Assembly (NCBI GenBank): GCA_041746105.1
Contig: JBGTHP010000010.1
Span: 1 to 64,000 of the forward strand
Direction: 5' to 3'
DNA: 64,000 bases
DNA from: JBFHRE01 sp041746105
GTDB taxonomy: Bacteria; Actinomycetota; Acidimicrobiia; Spongiisociales; ZC4RG35
Part shown: positions 50,169-59,026 of the stretch, one piece after another
How the letters are laid out: every line of letters starts with the position of its first letter
How positions within the stretch are numbered: the stretch's first letter is position 1
Translations under genes and position numbers: made by a program
The notes under the pieces: generated by a model
Databases searched by the model: none
Told to the model about the DNA's origin: nothing
Seen by the model: the letters and a program-made list of their open reading frames with translations, nothing else

Positions 50169-50621
50169 GTGAGCGCGACCACCCGCCTGGCTGTTGCCAG
50201 AATCTTGTTGATAGGGGTGTTTCTTCTTCCGATCGGATCTTCGTCGCTGCGCGGGCTGACTCACGTGCTCACCTGTCGCGAAAGGGTGGCCGCCCCGTTC
50301 CAGGTGATATTGCTCAATGGAGAGGCGGTGGTCTCGTCCGCCCAGCAGATCGAACCCGGCGCCGATGGAGGTTTGTGTGGTGGATTGACCGTTGAAGTGA
50401 GCGCCGCCGCCTTGAGCGATGGACAGGTGGAAGTGGTTGTGCCGATCTCCAACGGAACTGATTCGGACTGGTTCGGTTCGGTCGAACTCGATGTCGCCGG
50501 AGTCCGTTTTCCTGTCGACCTGGGGCGGGTGAACGCCGGTGAGACCCGGCGTCAGCGACTGGAACTCAACCTTCCGGAAGGAACCACGGAGTTCTCCGGG
50601 GTTCTGATGATCGGGCCTTGA
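50169..50621 (+). CDS. Conserved small membrane-anchored protein upstream of holA
   Basis: 150 residues. A signal anchor (VARILLIGVFLLPIGSSSLR) is followed by an extracytoplasmic beta domain (FQVILLNGEAVVSSAQQIEP, then VEVVVPISNGTDSDWFGSVE and LDVAGVRFPVDLGRVNAGET) resembling a fibronectin or CARDB-like sandwich. Function unknown; I have seen similar proteins before holA in related genomes. GTG 50169 places the hydrophobic segment near the N-terminus; ATG 50112 would overlap the divergent neighbour. Confidence 0.6.
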   Translation: MSATTRLAVARILLIGVFLLPIGSSSLRGLTHVLTCRERVAAPFQVILLNGEAVVSSAQQIEPGADGGLCGGLTVEVSAAALSDGQVEVVVPISNGTDSDWFGSVELDVAGVRFPVDLGRVNAGETRRQRLELNLPEGTTEFSGVLMIGP

Positions 50622-50655
50622 CGCGGGCTCGGTTGCGACCGCTAGCGTCCAGCCG

Positions 50656-51648
50656 ATGAGCGCCATCCTCCATGTCTCCGGACCCGCAGGGGCCGGACCG
50701 GGCGAACGGTCTCGAATGTTGGAGACGGCATCATCGTTCCTCGAGGAACAGGGGATCGCCCACCCCGACGTGGTGAGAGTTGATGTCCCGGCGCGTGGGG
50801 CGGGAGAGGAGGGCGACGGCGCCCTCAGGGCCGAGCTGGATTCGGTGGTCCCGATCTTGCAGTCAGGGTCGTTGTTCGGGGGCAAACAAGGGCTCCAACT
50901 GGTGGATGCCCAAAGGCTCCGAGTCGGCGAGGCGGAGGTCATCGCTGGTCTGCTGGCCACCATTGACCCTGAGGCGGTAGCCGTGGTGTTCGTGACGGAA
51001 GGGGCGCTGCCGAAGTCGCTTGCGACAGTCGTGAAGAGTTCAGGGTCGTCACGAAGGATCGACAAGCTGTGGGAGCGCGACGCCACCACTTGGCTTCACG
51101 ATCAAATCCATGAGCGGGGACTCAGCCTCGACGGGGGAGCGGCTTCTGCGTTGATCCAGCGATTTGGGGCCGACGTCGCCTCGCTCGGCCAAGCGCTCGA
51201 TCAGCTGGCCGAGGTACCGGGAAAGATCAAAGCCGAAGATGTGCTTGACCGTTTCCGAAACCGGCCCAACGAGCCCATTTTCCACTACACCGACGCAATT
51301 ACCAAGGGTGACACGGCCGAGGCTCTGCGGCGCCTCGGCGATCTCCTCACACATCTCCCGGCGTTGGTGATACTCGGATCGTTGGAGGCCGAGGTGAGGA
51401 GAAGAGCCCTCGCGTTGACGGCCACCGATCAGGCCGATCTGGCCAAACTCGCCGGTGCCACCAGTCGGGACAAATGGGTCGCCAGGGTCTGGCGGCAGCG
51501 GGGCCGGCTCAAGGACTCGTCGCTACGGCGCGCCGTCGACGCCTTGGTGAGGGCGGATCGGGTACTCAAGTCGGCTCCCGAGGAGATGCATCAGGTGACC
51601 ATGGAACGGCTCACCGTGGCGATGTGCCGTTGGTTGTCCGGCCGCTAG
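50656..51648 (+). CDS. holA: DNA polymerase III delta subunit
   Basis: 330 residues. The three-domain clamp-loader wrench: N-terminal AAA-like region (AILHVSGPAGAGPGERSRML; SVVPILQSGSLFGGKQGLQL), helical middle (FGADVASLGQALDQLAEVPG, NRPNEPIFHYTDAITKGDTA) and collar domain. It opens the beta clamp within the replisome. Single copy, convergent with rpsT. Confidence 0.9.
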   Translation: MSAILHVSGPAGAGPGERSRMLETASSFLEEQGIAHPDVVRVDVPARGAGEEGDGALRAELDSVVPILQSGSLFGGKQGLQLVDAQRLRVGEAEVIAGLLATIDPEAVAVVFVTEGALPKSLATVVKSSGSSRRIDKLWERDATTWLHDQIHERGLSLDGGAASALIQRFGADVASLGQALDQLAEVPGKIKAEDVLDRFRNRPNEPIFHYTDAITKGDTAEALRRLGDLLTHLPALVILGSLEAEVRRRALALTATDQADLAKLAGATSRDKWVARVWRQRGRLKDSSLRRAVDALVRADRVLKSAPEEMHQVTMERLTVAMCRWLSGR

Positions 51649-51664
51649 GCGCCGTTGTTCGCCG

Positions 51665-51919
51665 TTATTGGGCGAGCTTTTTGGCGAGTCGGCTCTTGCG
51701 GCGAGCGGCGGTCTTCTTCGAGAGCACACCTTTGGAGGCGGCGCTGTCGATGCGCTTCTGCGCCAGACGGTAGAGCTCGGCGGCCTCGTCGGCGCCGCCG
51801 TCGATGGCGGCATGTGTCTTCTTGATCCGGGTCTTGAGCTCTGAACGAACCGCTTTGTTGCGGTCGTTGCGCTTTTCGTTCTGTCGGTTGCGCTTGATCT
51901 GAGATTTGATGTTGGCCAT
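51665..51919 (-). CDS. rpsT: 30S ribosomal protein S20
   Basis: 84 residues, extremely Lys/Arg-rich three-helix bundle, MANIKSQIKRNRQNEKRNDR at the start and KGVLSKKTAARRKSRLAKKL near the end. Typical length and sequence for S20, which binds 16S rRNA helices 9 and 44. It is divergent from lepA, a very common bacterial arrangement. Confidence 0.97.
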   Translation of the reverse strand: MANIKSQIKRNRQNEKRNDRNKAVRSELKTRIKKTHAAIDGGADEAAELYRLAQKRIDSAASKGVLSKKTAARRKSRLAKKLAQ

Positions 51920-52089
51920 CGTCTACCTGCTGTCGACTGAAGATGTATTGATTCGCACGGCGATCTTGGGTTCTCCGTGGCTTCCCGTCGGTTTCGACGC
52001 GTATGGACGACTGCCGAATCTGGGACGAGGCAAATCTAGCACTGCATCACACCCGGTACAATCCCGACGTCCCTCTACCCCTGGTGCCT

Positions 52090-53892
52090 GTGACCTCGCA
52101 ATCGCGCATCCGCAACTTCAGCATCATCGCTCACATCGATCACGGTAAGTCGACCCTGGCCGATCGCCTGTTGGAACGCACGGGCGCCATCACCGAGCGG
52201 GAGATGCGCGAGCAGGTGCTCGACACGATGGATATCGAGCGCGAACGGGGAATCACCATCAAGGCGAACAACGTTCGCTTGAAATACACCGCGGCCGACG
52301 GCGAGGTCTATGCCCTCAACTTGATCGACACACCAGGCCACGTCGATTTTTCCTATGAGGTCTCGCGTTCTCTCGCTGCTTGCGAAGGTGCGCTCCTACT
52401 CGCCGACGCCGCACAGGGCGTCCAGGCACAAACCCTGGCCAATGCCTACATGGCGATAGAGGCGGGTCTGGAGGTGATTCCCGCGCTCAACAAGATCGAT
52501 CTTCTCGCCGCCGACCCTGAGCGGGTGGCGCAGGAATTGGTCGGGATTCTCGGCGGTAATCCAGAAGATGTGATTCGGTTGTCGGCCAAGACCGGGGCCG
52601 GCGTCGACGAACTCTTCGAACGTTTGGTGAAAGAGGTTCCGCCACCTAGTGGCGACCCGCAGGCGCCGCTACGTGCACTGGTTTTCGACTCATACTTCGA
52701 CGCCTACCGCGGAGTGGTGTGTTATGTCCGCATCGTCGATGGGCGGATTTCGACCGGTGAGCGGCTCCGCTTCATGGCGACCGGTGAGGAGCACAACGCC
52801 AACGAAGTCGGGTTCCTGACGCCGAGTGCCCAACCGGTGAAGAGCATGGGACCGGGCGAGGTCGGATATCTGATCACCGGCGTCAAAGAGATCGACCGGA
52901 TCAAGGTCGGCGACACCGTCACGGCCGCCTCCTACTCGGCGACAGAGGCCTTGCCTGGTTATGACGAACCCAAACCGATGGTGTTTTCCGGGATGTTCCC
53001 AACTGACGGCGACGACTTCGAGAGATTGCGAGAGGCACTCGACAAACTCCGACTCAACGACTCGTCGCTCCAGTACGAGCCTGAGAGCTCGCGTGCCCTC
53101 GGTTTTGGGTTCCGTTGCGGCTTTCTCGGTCTCCTTCACATGGAGATCATTCGAGAACGGCTCGAACGTGAATACAACCTCGATCTGGTCGCGACATCGC
53201 CGTCCGTGGCCTACCGGGTTGTGGGTTCCGATGGCGCCGCGTTCGAGATCCATTCCCCCCAGGACCTGCCCAACCCCGGATCACTGGCGAGGGTGGAAGA
53301 GCCGTATATGCGGGTGATGATCATCTCTCCTTCCGAATACATCGGGGCGATCATGGAGCTGGTCACCGTGGCGCGAGGCGAGATGGTCAACATGAGCTAC
53401 CTGTCACCGGAACGAGTCGAAATCATCTACAAGATGCCGCTGGCCGAGGTCGTTTTTGGCTTTTTCGACAATCTCAAATCGAGAACCCGTGGTTATGCAT
53501 CCCTCGATTACGAGATGGCGGGATACCGGGAGTCCGACCTCGTCAAGGTCGACATTCTTCTCAACGAGGTTCCGGTGGATGCGTTCAGCGCAGTTGTCCA
53601 CCGAGACAAGGCTTACGAGTACGGAAAAAAACTCGTGGACAAGCTGCAGGAATTGATTCCACGTCAGTTGTTCGACGTTCCGATCCAAGCCGCCATCGGA
53701 TCGCGCATCATCGCCAGAGAGACGGTGAGAGCCAGACGCAAGGACGTTCTCGCCAAGTGCTACGGAGGAGACATCACCCGGAAGAAGAAACTTCTCGAAA
53801 AGCAGAAGGAAGGAAAGAAGCGGATGAAGATGGTCGGTTCGGTCGAAGTGCCATCCGATGCCTTCGTGGCCGCTTTGCGCGTAGACGACTGA
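52090..53892 (+). CDS. lepA: Elongation factor 4 (LepA)
   Basis: 600 residues from GTG 52090; an upstream ATG at 52003 would add 29 residues unlike the family. GTPase domain with IIAHIDHGKSTLADRLLE (G1), DTPGHVDFSYEV (G3) and NKIDL (G4), then EF-G-like domains II, III and V and the LepA-specific C-terminal domain (RKKKLLEKQKEGKKRMKMVG). It back-translocates or remodels stalled ribosomes. Confidence 0.97.
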   Translation: MTSQSRIRNFSIIAHIDHGKSTLADRLLERTGAITEREMREQVLDTMDIERERGITIKANNVRLKYTAADGEVYALNLIDTPGHVDFSYEVSRSLAACEGALLLADAAQGVQAQTLANAYMAIEAGLEVIPALNKIDLLAADPERVAQELVGILGGNPEDVIRLSAKTGAGVDELFERLVKEVPPPSGDPQAPLRALVFDSYFDAYRGVVCYVRIVDGRISTGERLRFMATGEEHNANEVGFLTPSAQPVKSMGPGEVGYLITGVKEIDRIKVGDTVTAASYSATEALPGYDEPKPMVFSGMFPTDGDDFERLREALDKLRLNDSSLQYEPESSRALGFGFRCGFLGLLHMEIIRERLEREYNLDLVATSPSVAYRVVGSDGAAFEIHSPQDLPNPGSLARVEEPYMRVMIISPSEYIGAIMELVTVARGEMVNMSYLSPERVEIIYKMPLAEVVFGFFDNLKSRTRGYASLDYEMAGYRESDLVKVDILLNEVPVDAFSAVVHRDKAYEYGKKLVDKLQELIPRQLFDVPIQAAIGSRIIARETVRARRKDVLAKCYGGDITRKKKLLEKQKEGKKRMKMVGSVEVPSDAFVAALRVDD

Positions 53893-53893
53893 A

Positions 53894-55057
53894 ATGTCCC
53901 TACCGGCGCCGGTTTTCCCTGATTCGGTCGAACTGGCGGAACTGGCATCCGATTGGCGTTCTGCCTACGTCCACATCCCGTTTTGTGCGTCGATCTGTCC
54001 CTATTGCGATTTCGCCGTCGTTGCAGGGCGCGACGAGCAGACGGAACGATATGTTGCCGCGCTCGAGGTCGAGATCGGGACGGAACCGGCCTTTGGCCTG
54101 CTCGACGCCGTCTTCATCGGCGGGGGAACGCCAAGTCGGGTCGACCCGGCGCAGTTGGGGCGAATCATCGAAGCGGTTTCGGCGACTCATGGGCTGGCAG
54201 ATGGCGCCGAGGTTTCGGCCGAGGCCAATCCAGAAGACGTGACCCCGGATCTGGCCGAGGGACTGGCGAGCGTAGGCATCAACCGGATCTCGATGGGGGC
54301 CCAGTCTTTCGATCCAGCCGTTCTCCTGTCGCTTGGCCGCAACCACCAACCGGAAACCATCGTCGCGGCGACGTCAGCCGCCCGCTCTGCGGGAATCAGA
54401 TCGGTCAGCCTCGATCTGATCTACGGATCACCCGGTGAATCGGTCGAGTCGTGGGAGGACACGGTTGCGGCTGCGATCGCGCTCGACGTCGATCACATCT
54501 CGGCATACGCCTTGACCGTGGAGCCGGCGACACCGCTCGGGATCGCAGTACGCCGCGGTGCCGACGCTCCCGACCCAGACGACCAGGCCGACAAATGGGA
54601 GTTGGCCGCACGTCTGCTGGCCGGTGCCGGATACCGCAGATACGAGGTTTCAAACTTCGCAAGACCAGGGCACGCCTGTCGATACAACCTCTCGGTTTGG
54701 GGCTACGGCGAATACCTCGCTTTTGGACTCGGGGCGCACGGTTTCAGGGCCGGTCTGAGGAGGCGGAACGTCAGACGACTCGACACCTACATCGAGCGAG
54801 TCGACACCGGCACCGGCCCGGTTCAGGCGACTGAGGAGATCAGCGGCTGGGCGGCGGAAGTCGAGAGGTTGATGGTCGGGCTGAGGCGAACCTGCGGGGT
54901 CAGCCTGGGGGTAGGGGGTGGATTGCTTCTCGAGTCAGCCCACGGTCGGCGTCTGGTCGAAGCCAATGTCATTGCCACTTCGGGAGATCGCATCGTCGTT
55001 TTGCGGCCCCTTCTCACCGACGAAGTAGTCAGGGCTGTTCTCGCAATCGAACCCTGA
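53894..55057 (+). CDS. hemW: Radical SAM haem chaperone HemW
   Basis: 387 residues. AYVHIPFCASICPYCDFAVV holds the radical-SAM cysteines (C-x3-C-x2-C with the following Phe of HemW, not CPYCDY of HemN), FIGGGTPSRV and GAQSFDPAVLLSLGRNHQPE are also diagnostic. HemW inserts haem into respiratory proteins and is not the oxygen-independent coproporphyrinogen oxidase it is often named for. Starts 1 base after lepA. Confidence 0.92.
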   Translation: MSLPAPVFPDSVELAELASDWRSAYVHIPFCASICPYCDFAVVAGRDEQTERYVAALEVEIGTEPAFGLLDAVFIGGGTPSRVDPAQLGRIIEAVSATHGLADGAEVSAEANPEDVTPDLAEGLASVGINRISMGAQSFDPAVLLSLGRNHQPETIVAATSAARSAGIRSVSLDLIYGSPGESVESWEDTVAAAIALDVDHISAYALTVEPATPLGIAVRRGADAPDPDDQADKWELAARLLAGAGYRRYEVSNFARPGHACRYNLSVWGYGEYLAFGLGAHGFRAGLRRRNVRRLDTYIERVDTGTGPVQATEEISGWAAEVERLMVGLRRTCGVSLGVGGGLLLESAHGRRLVEANVIATSGDRIVVLRPLLTDEVVRAVLAIEP

Positions 55058-55062
55058 AGGCG

Positions 55063-55569
55063 TCAGGCCGGTCCGCGGTTCCTGACGGCGTGGACTTCTT
55101 CCAGGGCGGTCCGTAGTTCGGCGAGCCAATCCTCCTGGTTTTTTTCGACGAGGCGGACGCACCATGCCAGTGCATCACTTCTCGACCTCGCGGCACCGAC
55201 GTCGACGAGCGTGTCGAGAACCTTCCTTTCGGAGAGTCGGAGCCGGGTCATGGCAGGAACCGACAGCGTTGTAAACGTCTCGTTTACTTCACCGCAGGAC
55301 GCGCCCCACGAAACTTTGCGCTCGAAACGCGATTCTGCCCTCCGGGCGATGGCGATGCGTTGACTTCTTGTCTCTTCCCTGAAAGCCTCTATTCGCGCCA
55401 ACAACGCCTGACGTCTCAGCTCGTCGGAGTCCGACTCGTCGAACTCGGGTTCGGGCAACCTTCCGGTTGTCAGGATTTCGTCCCTGTCATAGGCCACCGA
55501 CATTTCGGTCCACCACCCCGATGGGATCTGGCCTTTCAACCAACCTTTGATCGAATCGTGTTCTTGCAT
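55063..55569 (-). CDS. Ribbon-helix-helix-like protein with operator at its promoter
   Basis: 168 residues. The C-terminal segment (VPAMTRLRLSERKVLDTLVD, VGAARSRSDALAWCVRLV) has the strand-helix-helix pattern of CopG/MetJ-type DNA-binding proteins, preceded by a charged helical region (DELRRQALLARIEAFREETR). ATG 55569 is chosen: a -10 TACAAT ends 7 bases before it with a -35 17 bases further up, so the message would be leaderless, while the ATG at 55590 would be inside the -10/-35 spacer. The 18-bp palindrome in that spacer suggests autorepression. The assignment to ribbon-helix-helix is moderate. Confidence 0.6.
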   Translation of the reverse strand: MQEHDSIKGWLKGQIPSGWWTEMSVAYDRDEILTTGRLPEPEFDESDSDELRRQALLARIEAFREETRSQRIAIARRAESRFERKVSWGASCGEVNETFTTLSVPAMTRLRLSERKVLDTLVDVGAARSRSDALAWCVRLVEKNQEDWLAELRTALEEVHAVRNRGPA

Positions 55570-55576
55570 GTGAGTG

Positions 55577-55605
55577 ATTGTAATTATCATTACAAGTAAT
55601 GTCCA
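55577..55605 (-). promoter_or_regulatory. Promoter with 18-bp palindromic operator
   Basis: On the minus strand: -35 TGGACA (55605-55600), 17-base spacer, -10 TACAAT (55582-55577), 7 bases, then ATG. The spacer and -10 contain TTGTAAT-N4-ATTACAA (55578-55595), a perfect inverted repeat and a marked AT-rich island in high-GC surroundings. It looks like a repressor site that blocks polymerase. The TAATGATAAT core also recalls Fur/Zur-type boxes. Confidence 0.7.
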
Positions 55606-55745
55606 CCCCTGGGCCGGCGGGTCGAGTCGGCGGGTCCTCGGATGGGTTGGGATACCCAACGGGGGGAAGGGGCCGACTGGTGCCCGAGCCTCCGCTGGAG
55701 GGGTCGTTATCAGTCGTGGGGCTCGATTGCTAATCTGTTCTGGCG

Positions 55746-56741
55746 ATGGATGACCAGTTCGAAGAACGCCGTGACGAGATTCTGCGAGCCCTCGTCGAGG
55801 AGCACATCCGTACCGGCGAGCCGGTGAGCTCACGGGGCGTGCTCGAGGCGACCGCGTTGGGTGTTTCTGGTGCGACGATCCGAAACGAGTTGTCCGCCCT
55901 CGAGCGAGAGGGTTATGCGGTCCAGCCGCATACGTCGGCCGGCCGAATCCCCACCGCCAAGGCGTACCGCTATTACGTCGACCACCTGCGGCCTTCGAGG
56001 CTGAGAGCCGCCAGCCAACAACGAATCGCCGGATTCTTCACCAACGTCCATTTCGAGTTGGGCCGTCTGCTCAAGGCGACCACGGACCTGCTGTCCGACC
56101 TGACCCAGTTCCCGGCGGTGGCGATGTCGCCGGGCCCCGTGGGTGAACAAATCAAGGCGCTCCACGTGGTCCAACTCGGAGCCAAGACCGCTCTGCTGGT
56201 GGTCGTTACCAGTTCGGGGCGCGTGAGCCAGGAGCTGGTGAGGCTCTCGAAAACATTCACGACTACGGAGCTCGAACGAGTCGAAGCGGTGGTTTCTTCT
56301 GCTCTGGTCGGCGTCGAGATGGGCTCGGCGACCAAGGTTGTGACCTCCGAATTGGATGCCAACGGGAGGGCGGTTGTTGGCGATGTCCTCGCCGCTCTCG
56401 ATCGGGCGAAACTCCAGACCGCCGAGATCTACGTCGGCGGCGCCCACCAGATGGCCACGGTCTGGGACAATTTGAGCACTGTCCATCGGGTCTTGGAGGT
56501 TCTGGAGGGTGAGGCGCGAATGCTCGAACTTCTGGCCCATTCCCCCGGCACATCGATTCAACTAGCCAACGAGATGGGTCTGGCCGATGATGTCGACATG
56601 GCACTCGTCTCGTCGAGTTTTTCCGGCGCGGCCGGTGCCGGCAGGGTCGGTGTGATCGGGCCGATGCGGATGGACTACAAGAAGGTCATATCGACGGTGG
56701 AGGGCGTCAGCCGGGAACTTGGCGACCGGATCGGAAGCTGA
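55746..56741 (+). CDS. hrcA: Heat-inducible transcription repressor HrcA
   Basis: 331 residues. Winged helix (EILRALVEEHIRTGEPVSSR; GVSGATIRNELSALEREGYA), then VQPHTSAGRIPTAKAYRYYV, which is diagnostic, and the GAF-like C-terminal domain. HrcA represses chaperone genes at CIRCE sites, and its gene is directly upstream of dnaJ. I see no complete CIRCE near its start. Confidence 0.95.
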   Translation: MDDQFEERRDEILRALVEEHIRTGEPVSSRGVLEATALGVSGATIRNELSALEREGYAVQPHTSAGRIPTAKAYRYYVDHLRPSRLRAASQQRIAGFFTNVHFELGRLLKATTDLLSDLTQFPAVAMSPGPVGEQIKALHVVQLGAKTALLVVVTSSGRVSQELVRLSKTFTTTELERVEAVVSSALVGVEMGSATKVVTSELDANGRAVVGDVLAALDRAKLQTAEIYVGGAHQMATVWDNLSTVHRVLEVLEGEARMLELLAHSPGTSIQLANEMGLADDVDMALVSSSFSGAAGAGRVGVIGPMRMDYKKVISTVEGVSRELGDRIGS

Positions 56742-56744
56742 TCC

Positions 56745-57830
56745 GTGGCCGTCGACTATTACAAGGTCCTTGGCGTCGCCCGTGATGCGCCTCCCGAGGA
56801 GATCCGCAAGGCTTTCAGGAGCCTGGCGCGCGAGACCCACCCAGATGCCAATCCTGGTGATGCCCGGGCCGAGGCGAGATTTCGCCAGGTGGCGGAGGCA
56901 TATGAAGTCCTGTCAGACCCCGACCGCAGACGCCGTCACGATCGAGGTGACACGATCGACCTCGGAGACCTCTTTGGTGGCGGGTTCGGAGGTTTCGATG
57001 ACCTGCTTCGTTCTGTATTCGGCGACAGCGGGCTGTTTTCGCAGGCACAGCAGCCGTCGAAACCTCGTGGTCGTGACATCCTCGTCAGAGCCGAGGTCGA
57101 TTTGGCTCAAGCAGCATTCGGAGCCGACGTCGATGTGGCGTTTCGCACGAACGTGGCCTGCGAGCGTTGCACGGGCAGCGGAGCGGAACCCGGAAGTCAG
57201 CGCATCGACTGCACCACCTGCGCCGGAATGGGCGTTGTGAGGGTGGCGCGCCGCAGCCTGCTTGGGACCATTCAGACGGTCGCCAATTGCTCGACGTGCG
57301 GAGGTTCGGGCGAATTGATAGCCAACCCATGCAAGGTTTGTTCTGGGGCGGGGGTGCACACCGACTCTCGCAGTGTGAAGGTGGAGGTGCCCGCCGGCGT
57401 CAATACCGGAACCAGGCTCAGGCTCAATCGTGAGGGCGAGGCCGCTCCCCGAGGTGGCGCTCCCGGAGATCTCTACGTCGAGATCGTCATGAAAAACGAT
57501 CCCAGGTTCGATCGCGACGGCGACGACCTGATCCACCGATCGACGGTCGGCATGGCCGAAGCCGCTCTCGGAACCATGGTCGAAGTCCCGCTGGTGGACG
57601 GCGAGATCGAGCGCCTGGTGATCCCAGCCGGGACCCAGCCGGACAGCATTCACAGGATTTCCGCTCAGGGCATGGGCCGTCTCGGGCGTCGCGGTCGGGG
57701 AGACATGATCGTGATCGTCTCGGTCCAGGTCCCTAGCGATCTCTCCACAGAAGAAGAAGAGCTCCTCCGCCGGTTTGCCGAGCTGCGAAAGGAACAGCCG
57801 CTCGAAGGCAAGCGTCGCAAAAAGCGCTGA
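56745..57830 (+). CDS. dnaJ: DnaJ chaperone
   Basis: 361 residues. J domain at the N-terminus with the HPD motif (ARETHPDANPGDAR), Gly/Phe-rich linker (DLFGGGFGGFDDLLRSVFGD), four zinc CxxCxGxG repeats (CERCTGSG, CTTCAGMG, CSTCGGSG, CKVCSGAG) and the C-terminal substrate domains. It stimulates DnaK. GTG start 3 bases after hrcA; its stop overlaps the rsmE ATG by one base. Confidence 0.96.
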   Translation: MAVDYYKVLGVARDAPPEEIRKAFRSLARETHPDANPGDARAEARFRQVAEAYEVLSDPDRRRRHDRGDTIDLGDLFGGGFGGFDDLLRSVFGDSGLFSQAQQPSKPRGRDILVRAEVDLAQAAFGADVDVAFRTNVACERCTGSGAEPGSQRIDCTTCAGMGVVRVARRSLLGTIQTVANCSTCGGSGELIANPCKVCSGAGVHTDSRSVKVEVPAGVNTGTRLRLNREGEAAPRGGAPGDLYVEIVMKNDPRFDRDGDDLIHRSTVGMAEAALGTMVEVPLVDGEIERLVIPAGTQPDSIHRISAQGMGRLGRRGRGDMIVIVSVQVPSDLSTEEEELLRRFAELRKEQPLEGKRRKKR

Positions 57831-58468
57831 TGCGGCATGTCCCTCATCTCTACGTGCCCGGTCCGTGGCGGGACGGTGACCTCGGCCTCGAGCCCGTCCA
57901 GATTGCCCACCTGACGAAGGTTTTGCGTCTCGAATCGGGGAGCGCCGTCACGTACACCGATGGCGAGGGGACGGTCGGGTCAGGGGTTCTGCGCGATCGG
58001 TCCGTTGAGCGAGGAGCCGAATCGGTGCTCAGTGCACCAAAGCGGCGTCTCGTCATGGCGGTGGCTCCGCCTTCGAACAAGGACCGGGCGAGGTTCTTGG
58101 TGGAGAAGCTTGCCGAAATCGGAGTGGACGAACTGGTCTGGGTTGAAACTCGCCATACCCAAGGACACCCGCCACCAGACCAAAAGGCCGGGTCGTGGGC
58201 GGTGTCGGCACTGGAGCAGAGCCGGGGCGAGCGGCTGATGCAGATACGACGGGGCCATCTCGACCAGCTCCCGAACCCGATCTCGGTGGCCGAACCGAGT
58301 GGGCCCCCGCTCGTCTCGGCGCCGGAGATGACGATCCTGATCGGACCCGAGGGAGGTCTCGACCCGACCGAGGTTCCTGACGGTGCAAAACCATTCTCCC
58401 TCGGTGAACGCATTCTGCGGATTGAAACGGCGGCGGTGGTTGCAGCCGGTGTGGCGCGATTGTTGTGA
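57830..58468 (+). CDS. rsmE: 16S rRNA (uracil-1498-N3)-methyltransferase
   Basis: 212 residues. PUA-like N-terminus (HLTKVLRLESGSAVTYTDGE) and SPOUT methyltransferase domain with the knot (MTILIGPEGGLDPTEVPDGA; FSLGERILRIETAAVVAAGV). It methylates U1498 in the decoding region. The order hrcA-dnaJ-rsmE is conserved in many bacteria. Confidence 0.95.
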   Translation: MRHVPHLYVPGPWRDGDLGLEPVQIAHLTKVLRLESGSAVTYTDGEGTVGSGVLRDRSVERGAESVLSAPKRRLVMAVAPPSNKDRARFLVEKLAEIGVDELVWVETRHTQGHPPPDQKAGSWAVSALEQSRGERLMQIRRGHLDQLPNPISVAEPSGPPLVSAPEMTILIGPEGGLDPTEVPDGAKPFSLGERILRIETAAVVAAGVARLL

Positions 58469-58484
58469 CAGAACGTGCAACAAA

Positions 58485-58506
58485 ACCACTCTCCGTGGTC
58501 TACAAT
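58485..58506 (+). promoter_or_regulatory. Candidate promoter and inverted repeat before bldD homologue
   Basis: An inverted repeat ACCAC-N5-GTGGT (58485-58499) lies directly upstream of TACAAT at 58501-58506, a good -10, 31 bases before the ATG. BldD is known to repress its own gene, and this site would cover the -35 region, but it does not fit the Streptomyces BldD box exactly. Confidence 0.35.
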
Positions 58507-58537
58507 GCCACGACGGGCTAGGAGGCCGGGAGGGCCG

Positions 58538-58981
58538 ATGACGGAAGAACCGCAAGCAGACGCGTTCAATCGGGCGCTTGGAGAGCGTCTCCGTCTGGCG
58601 CGCCGTGCGCGCGGTTGGTCGCTCAACGACATCGAGTCTGTTTCGAAGTCCGAGTTCAAGGCCTCAGTGGTTGGAGCCTATGAACGGGGAGAGCGTTCAC
58701 TCACGGTGCACCGCCTGTGCCGGCTTGTTTCGATCTATGAGATCCCGCTCGCATCACTCCTCAGTGACCTGGTGGCGGGCGACGGAGTCGCAATAGACCT
58801 GGTCGCAACCGAGGGCGCGGATCCCCATCAGGGCGAGTTCATCGACCGCTATCTGGGCACGATCCAGATGATGCGTCGCTCGGCACCGTCGGAAATGACC
58901 ATCCGCAGTGCCGATCTCAAGGTCTTGTCGTCGATGATCACCAACGATCAATTGGACTCTCTCGAACGTCGCGACGACTAG
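58538..58981 (+). CDS. BldD-like Xre-family regulator
   Basis: 147 residues. The N-terminal helix-turn-helix (LGERLRLARRARGWSLNDIE, then ASVVGAYERGERSLTVHRLC) follows Streptomyces BldD closely (there VVVGSYERGDRAVTVQRL). The C-terminal domain also aligns (DRYLGTIQMMRRSAPSEMTI, RSADLKVLSSMI). BldD binds c-di-GMP through RGD-x8-RQDD; here the first motif is RRS, one residue closer, and the second is RSAD, so the Asp of the first half is lost. ATG 58538 follows GGGAGG. Its targets are not shown. Confidence 0.78.
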   Translation: MTEEPQADAFNRALGERLRLARRARGWSLNDIESVSKSEFKASVVGAYERGERSLTVHRLCRLVSIYEIPLASLLSDLVAGDGVAIDLVATEGADPHQGEFIDRYLGTIQMMRRSAPSEMTIRSADLKVLSSMITNDQLDSLERRDD

Positions 58982-59026
58982 GACTGACGCGACACACTTC
59001 GGATTTCCGGGTTTAACCCTTACACT

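Noticed and set aside
55606..55745. CIRCE element before hrcA
   Set aside because: Only a weak half-site-like ATTGCTAATC is present; no inverted TTAGCACTC-N9-GAGTGCTAA.
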